DNA of 53,629 nt from an uncultured archaeon. GTDB taxonomy: Archaea > Thermoproteota > Nitrososphaeria_A > Caldarchaeales > Calditenuaceae. Under the pieces are notes generated by a model. That model made no database searches, was not told the DNA's origin, and worked only from the letters and a program-made list of their open reading frames with translations. The position numbers were made by a program, and so were the translations under genes. The DNA lies in the NCBI GenBank assembly GCA_938017985.1, contig CALIKS010000020.1, positions 1 through 53,629 on the forward strand, written 5' to 3'. Shown one piece after another: positions 50,755 to 53,629 of this stretch. Position 1 is the stretch's first letter; each line of letters opens with the position of its first letter.

Positions 50755-51936
50755 TTAGGTCTCTGAGCTATGTCTTAATTTATCCATTGTTAATACATGC
50801 GTATTGGCTTTTAATGATAAGTTCTCTCCAAGCCGTGCACCTATGAGAAATACATCTTCATCCTTGTTACCAGCAATGTCTATGAGTCTCTGAGTGATGA
50901 CACCATCAAATACGACATATTTAAATTGATTTGTCTCAGACAGTTTTTGCGCAAGTTCGCTTACAGGGGCTCTGAAGATCTCGTTGAATTCCTTATCAAG
51001 AACGACTCCAATTAGGTTGCCTTCTATCTGTTCTATTAAAGGACTTATTTTTTCCAATGCCTCTCCTAGGAGCTGTTTACTCTCCACGGCAGGTGTGACA
51101 GGTATCTTTACTTTTTTGATAGCCTCTTCGAGTGGTATTGCAGACTCAAGGGCCTCACTAATCTCTCTTGCCGTAAGCTCCTCAACTTCTTTTCCATAAG
51201 GCGCTCTTGCTACTAGGTCAACCTTGAAGTTTTGGCTGAGCTCTCTTAGAATCATATCGCCTCCTCTATCACCGTCAAGAAAAGCAATGACTTTACTCTT
51301 CTTACTAAGAATCCTTTGCAGCGATGCTGGGACTTTAACACCGCCCACTGCTATGACGTTTCTGTAACCATACCTTAACAGATTGATTACGTCAGCTCTA
51401 CCCTCTGTAAGTATTACTTCATCAGCAGTCTCAGCATCCGGACCCGCGGGTAATTTATCAGGACCGAGCTCTATGAGCTTGGCCTTTAGCACTGACTCCT
51501 CGAGCTCTTTGATAACTTCTGTCTCCATGGGTACTTTCTGTTTTTCCCACTCGTATAAGATGGTGCGAGCCCGCTCAACTATTTTCTTCCTCTTCTCTAT
51601 CCTCACGTCCTCTATCTTCTCTATGGTGACTTTTGCTGAGTATGGACCTACTTTGTCCAGACTCTCCACCATCGCGGCTATGAGTGCTGTATAGAACCTG
51701 TCCATGCTGCTCGGAATTATTATTTTACCAATGGTTTTTCCTCCCTGAGTATGAACCTGCACTTCAATCCTGCCTATTCTACCAGTCTTCTGGAGCTCCC
51801 TGAGATCTAGGTCAGAACTGAATATTCCTTCTGTTTGTCCGAAGGTTGCACCAATGACGTCGTTTTTATCGACTACGCCGTCAATTTCTATTTTTGCCTC
51901 TATGATATATTTGGTTGATAATGACTGTGTGCTCAA
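50755..51936 (-). CDS. dnaG: Archaeal DnaG primase-like TOPRIM protein
   Basis: 393 residues. TOPRIM domain at ~165-270: EVILTEGRADVINLLRYGYR with the catalytic Glu and VIAFLDGDRGGDMI with the DxD; an N-terminal archaeal extension (FGQTEGIFSSDLDLRELQKT) and helical C terminus. In archaea DnaG is found with the exosome. The longest ORF starts at GTG 51945, but that GTG lies within the ribosome site AGGTGA; TTG 51936, five bases after it, is preferred. Confidence 0.92.
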   Translation of the reverse strand: MSTQSLSTKYIIEAKIEIDGVVDKNDVIGATFGQTEGIFSSDLDLRELQKTGRIGRIEVQVHTQGGKTIGKIIIPSSMDRFYTALIAAMVESLDKVGPYSAKVTIEKIEDVRIEKRKKIVERARTILYEWEKQKVPMETEVIKELEESVLKAKLIELGPDKLPAGPDAETADEVILTEGRADVINLLRYGYRNVIAVGGVKVPASLQRILSKKSKVIAFLDGDRGGDMILRELSQNFKVDLVARAPYGKEVEELTAREISEALESAIPLEEAIKKVKIPVTPAVESKQLLGEALEKISPLIEQIEGNLIGVVLDKEFNEIFRAPVSELAQKLSETNQFKYVVFDGVITQRLIDIAGNKDEDVFLIGARLGENLSLKANTHVLTMDKLRHSSET

Positions 51937-51945
51937 ATCTTTCAC

Positions 51946-52298
51946 CTATAAGTATGATTCTCACTCAAATCTATTTTCTTGGAGCAGTTTAAATACTTAT
52001 TTCATAGTTAATGCTTAGACACTAATAACTACAAAAGAATGTAACAAAATCAAATTAATCGTTTTGATAGACTTATGATTTTAGCTCGTGGTCTACTCAT
52101 CATTCTCCTAACGGTTAGAACTAACTCAGCCTCCTCATAACTGATTACCCTAAGAATTAAGCGGAGAAGCATTTGTTTCAGAGCAATTTTTAAACTTCAT
52201 GCGAATCGTACTTCATCATATAGTTAATAATGACTTGTAAATTGAAGGAAAGTTTTTATCATGCTGGAGTTGAAATAGTGATTGCAGGTGAAATATGA
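51946..52298. other. 353-base divergent spacer between dnaG and alba
   Basis: AT-rich. Contains a palindrome-like AT box gtttaaatac (51987-51996) that could be the dnaG promoter, and the alba promoter near 52252-52260. No ORF, tRNA or credible C/D-box RNA was found. Confidence 0.45.
52252..52260 (+). promoter_or_regulatory. TATA-like box of alba
   Basis: gtttttatc, about 43 bases before the alba ATG. Predicted start near 52282 leaves a short leader that contains the ribosome site AGGTGA at 52286-52291. Confidence 0.45.
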
Positions 52299-52577
52299 AT
52301 GGCTGATGATGCAATAGTCCTTGTTGGTAAGAAACCGACGATGAATTACGTCCTAGCTACAACGATGCCTCTTATGGAGGGAAGAAGAGTAGTAATCAAA
52401 GCGAGAGGAAGAGCGATAAGCAAAGCTGTCGACATAGTAGAAGTCGTAAGACGCAGATTTTACCAGAATGCTAATATTGAAAAAATATCCATAGGCACAG
52501 AGGAGGGGCGTGTAGGGACAGACGGCAGACCAAGAAGTGTCAGCACAATAGACATCGTCATCGCACCGAAGAAATAA
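52299..52577 (+). CDS. albA: Chromatin protein Alba
   Basis: 92 residues. VLVGKKPTMNYVLATTMPL carries the paired lysines that contact DNA (one equivalent to the acetylated Lys16 of Sulfolobus Alba), and VVIKARGRAISKAVDIVEVV the central strand-helix. It ends RSVSTIDIVIAPKK. A DNA/RNA-binding dimer coating the chromosome. AGGTGA is seven bases before ATG. A T-rich tract at 52616-52632 (ttttttattttttctt) is a plausible terminator. Confidence 0.96.
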   Translation: MADDAIVLVGKKPTMNYVLATTMPLMEGRRVVIKARGRAISKAVDIVEVVRRRFYQNANIEKISIGTEEGRVGTDGRPRSVSTIDIVIAPKK

Positions 52578-52677
52578 ACACATGGTCTCCGAATAATTAA
52601 GACATTCGCGGCGTCTCTTTTTTATTTTTTCTTCTGAGTAAAACATTATTAACATGAATATCAGGCATTGAATCGGT

Positions 52678-53547
52678 TTGAGGAGCTATAAACTATTAGA
52701 TGAAGAGACTGTGAGGTCGATTATTCCTCCTAGGCGGAAAAATTCTAGAAAGGGCGAGAATGGAGTCGTACTTGCAGTCGGCGGTAGCTGGATGTATCAT
52801 GGAGCTCCCTTCCTCGTAGCCATGGCGGCCTACCGATCTGGCGTAGACCTAGTTTATTTAGCAGTGCCTGAACCACTCGTAGACTCCATAAGAGCAATGA
52901 GCCCAGCACTCATAGTCATACCGCTACCAGACTACAAATTAACAAAAAGATCAGTAAACAAGTTATTGAAGAAGTTGCCACAAGTACATGCAGCAGCTAT
53001 TGGTCCAGGGCTCGCGATAGCGAGGGAGGAAGCCCTACATGAATTAATAAAAGAATTGTTGAGCCTCAACGTCGGATTAGTGCTTGACGCCTCCGCCTTA
53101 ATTCCATCAGTCCTTCAGGTTATAAGGGAGAAAAGAGTTATTCTGACACCACACGCCGGCGAGTTCAAACGGCTCTTCGGCCAGCAACCATCCACCAACC
53201 TAGACGAGAGAGTAGAACTATCCGCGAAAAAAGCAGAAGAATATGGCATAACAATTCTGCTTAAAGGGCCAGTAGACATAATCACTGACGGACATGAATC
53301 ATACATCAACACTACTGGAAACGCAGCAATGACGGTAGGAGGCACTGGAGATGTACTAACAGGCATCACAGCCGGGCTACTCACACGCATAGAAAGCCCA
53401 GTAAAATGCGCAGCCGCATCAGCATACATAAACGGAAAATGCGGAGATGTCGCATATCAAGAGCTTGGACTACACATACTACCCACAGACATAATTAACC
53501 TCATACCAAAAGTCATGAAGCCAATGGACAAAATAATCGAAGAATAG
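52678..53547 (+). CDS. nnrD: ADP-dependent NAD(P)H-hydrate dehydratase (NnrD domain only)
   Basis: 289 residues. Ribokinase-like fold: KGENGVVLAVGGSWMYHGAP, IGPGLAIAREEAL, TPHAGEFKRLF, and GNAAMTVGGTGDVLTGITAG (ATP/ADP-binding anion hole with the catalytic Asp). It repairs hydrated NAD(P)H. Many archaea have a fusion with the NnrE epimerase; here the N-terminal epimerase domain is missing, so epimerisation would need a separate protein. TTG start without a clear ribosome site. Confidence 0.9.
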   Translation: MRSYKLLDEETVRSIIPPRRKNSRKGENGVVLAVGGSWMYHGAPFLVAMAAYRSGVDLVYLAVPEPLVDSIRAMSPALIVIPLPDYKLTKRSVNKLLKKLPQVHAAAIGPGLAIAREEALHELIKELLSLNVGLVLDASALIPSVLQVIREKRVILTPHAGEFKRLFGQQPSTNLDERVELSAKKAEEYGITILLKGPVDIITDGHESYINTTGNAAMTVGGTGDVLTGITAGLLTRIESPVKCAAASAYINGKCGDVAYQELGLHILPTDIINLIPKVMKPMDKIIEE

Positions 53548-53609
53548 GACAAAGCAATGCCGCTGCAAAGATTAAATATATATAATTTACAGTTATGACT
53601 TTTAAATTT

Positions 53610-53629
53610 ATGAAGTTCGGTATTGTTCC
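53610..53629 (+). CDS. Start of a gene running off the window (possibly NAD kinase)
   Basis: ATG at 53610 begins MKFGIV and continues to the last base. A very strong TATA-like run (attaaatatatataattt, about 53574-53591) is centred ~29 bases upstream, so a leaderless gene is likely. MKFGIV is how many archaeal NAD kinases begin, and the neighbour repairs NAD(P)H, but six residues cannot prove this. Confidence 0.35.

Noticed and set aside
52078-52160. Possible C/D-box RNA on the minus strand in the dnaG-alba spacer
   Set aside because: A D'-like CTGA and a C'-like ATGATGA are present, but no proper C and D boxes at the right spacing.

Overview
The window is from an archaeon, most likely a thermophile of the TACK side of the tree; I cannot name a species. 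The archaeal evidence is the information-processing gene set: aIF1A, Spt5, SecE, pelota, Alba, topoisomerase VI subunit B, archaeal DnaG, an Lsm protein, Nep1, a Dim2-type KH protein, an archaeal AlaRS, stalk proteins uL10/uL11/uL1/P1, and a PINA-type PIN-ATPase. tRNA genes lack an encoded CCA and one has a canonical intron. Many genes sit about 25-35 bases behind an AT-rich TATA-like box and appear leaderless; others use GGTGA-type ribosome sites, often with TTG or GTG starts. A di-myo-inositol-phosphate synthase homologue and GC-rich tRNA stems point to heat adaptation. This placement is inference from gene content.

Layout. 1-6.2 kb: tRNA-Arg(TCT), a dolichol-phosphate-mannose-synthase-like glycosyltransferase, a PAC2 protein, Lsm, Nep1, a beta-CASP ribonuclease, a small membrane protein and an F420-dependent oxidoreductase. 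6.3-9.5 kb: tRNA-Leu with intron, a GGR/FixC-type flavoprotein gene broken by an internal inversion, malic enzyme, tRNA-Glu. 9.5-15.6 kb: a complete dipeptide/oligopeptide ABC importer (dppA-B-C-D-F order, minus strand). 16-19.4 kb: PINA-like ATPase, tRNA-Arg(CCT), tiny membrane ORFs, threonine synthase, tRNA-Ala. 19.7-25.7 kb: an IPCT/DIPPS-like membrane enzyme with an extra C-terminal membrane domain, then an epimerase, class V aminotransferase, M19 dipeptidase and RraA-family protein in a row. 25.7-35 kb: DUF424, aIF1A, a SufB/SufD protein, an orphan NuoL-like subunit, a phosphoesterase, a DedA protein, Top6B, a Thr-rich surface protein and a Dim2-type KH protein. 34.5-39.2 kb: an overlapping smc-scpA-scpB operon. 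39.3-45.3 kb: secE-spt5-uL11-uL1-uL10-alaS-P1 with uL1, alaS and P1 reversed. 45.4-53.6 kb: two V/A-ATPase subunits, topoisomerase IA with acylphosphatase, nucleotidyltransferase with pelota, DnaG, Alba, NAD(P)HX dehydratase, and the first codons of a gene that runs off the end.

The most striking signal is a roughly 380-bp inversion inside the flavoprotein gene (7373-7754). Its ends carry a 12-bp inverted repeat (11 of 12 matching), and flipping the segment on paper restores one continuous ORF of about 375 codons at both joints. With the in-place inversions of uL1 and of the P1-alaS block, this suggests that small local inversions shape this genome. Whether the flavoprotein segment is a live switch, a fixed mutation or an assembly choice cannot be decided from the sequence. 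No CRISPR array, insertion sequence, rRNA or recombinase gene was seen.
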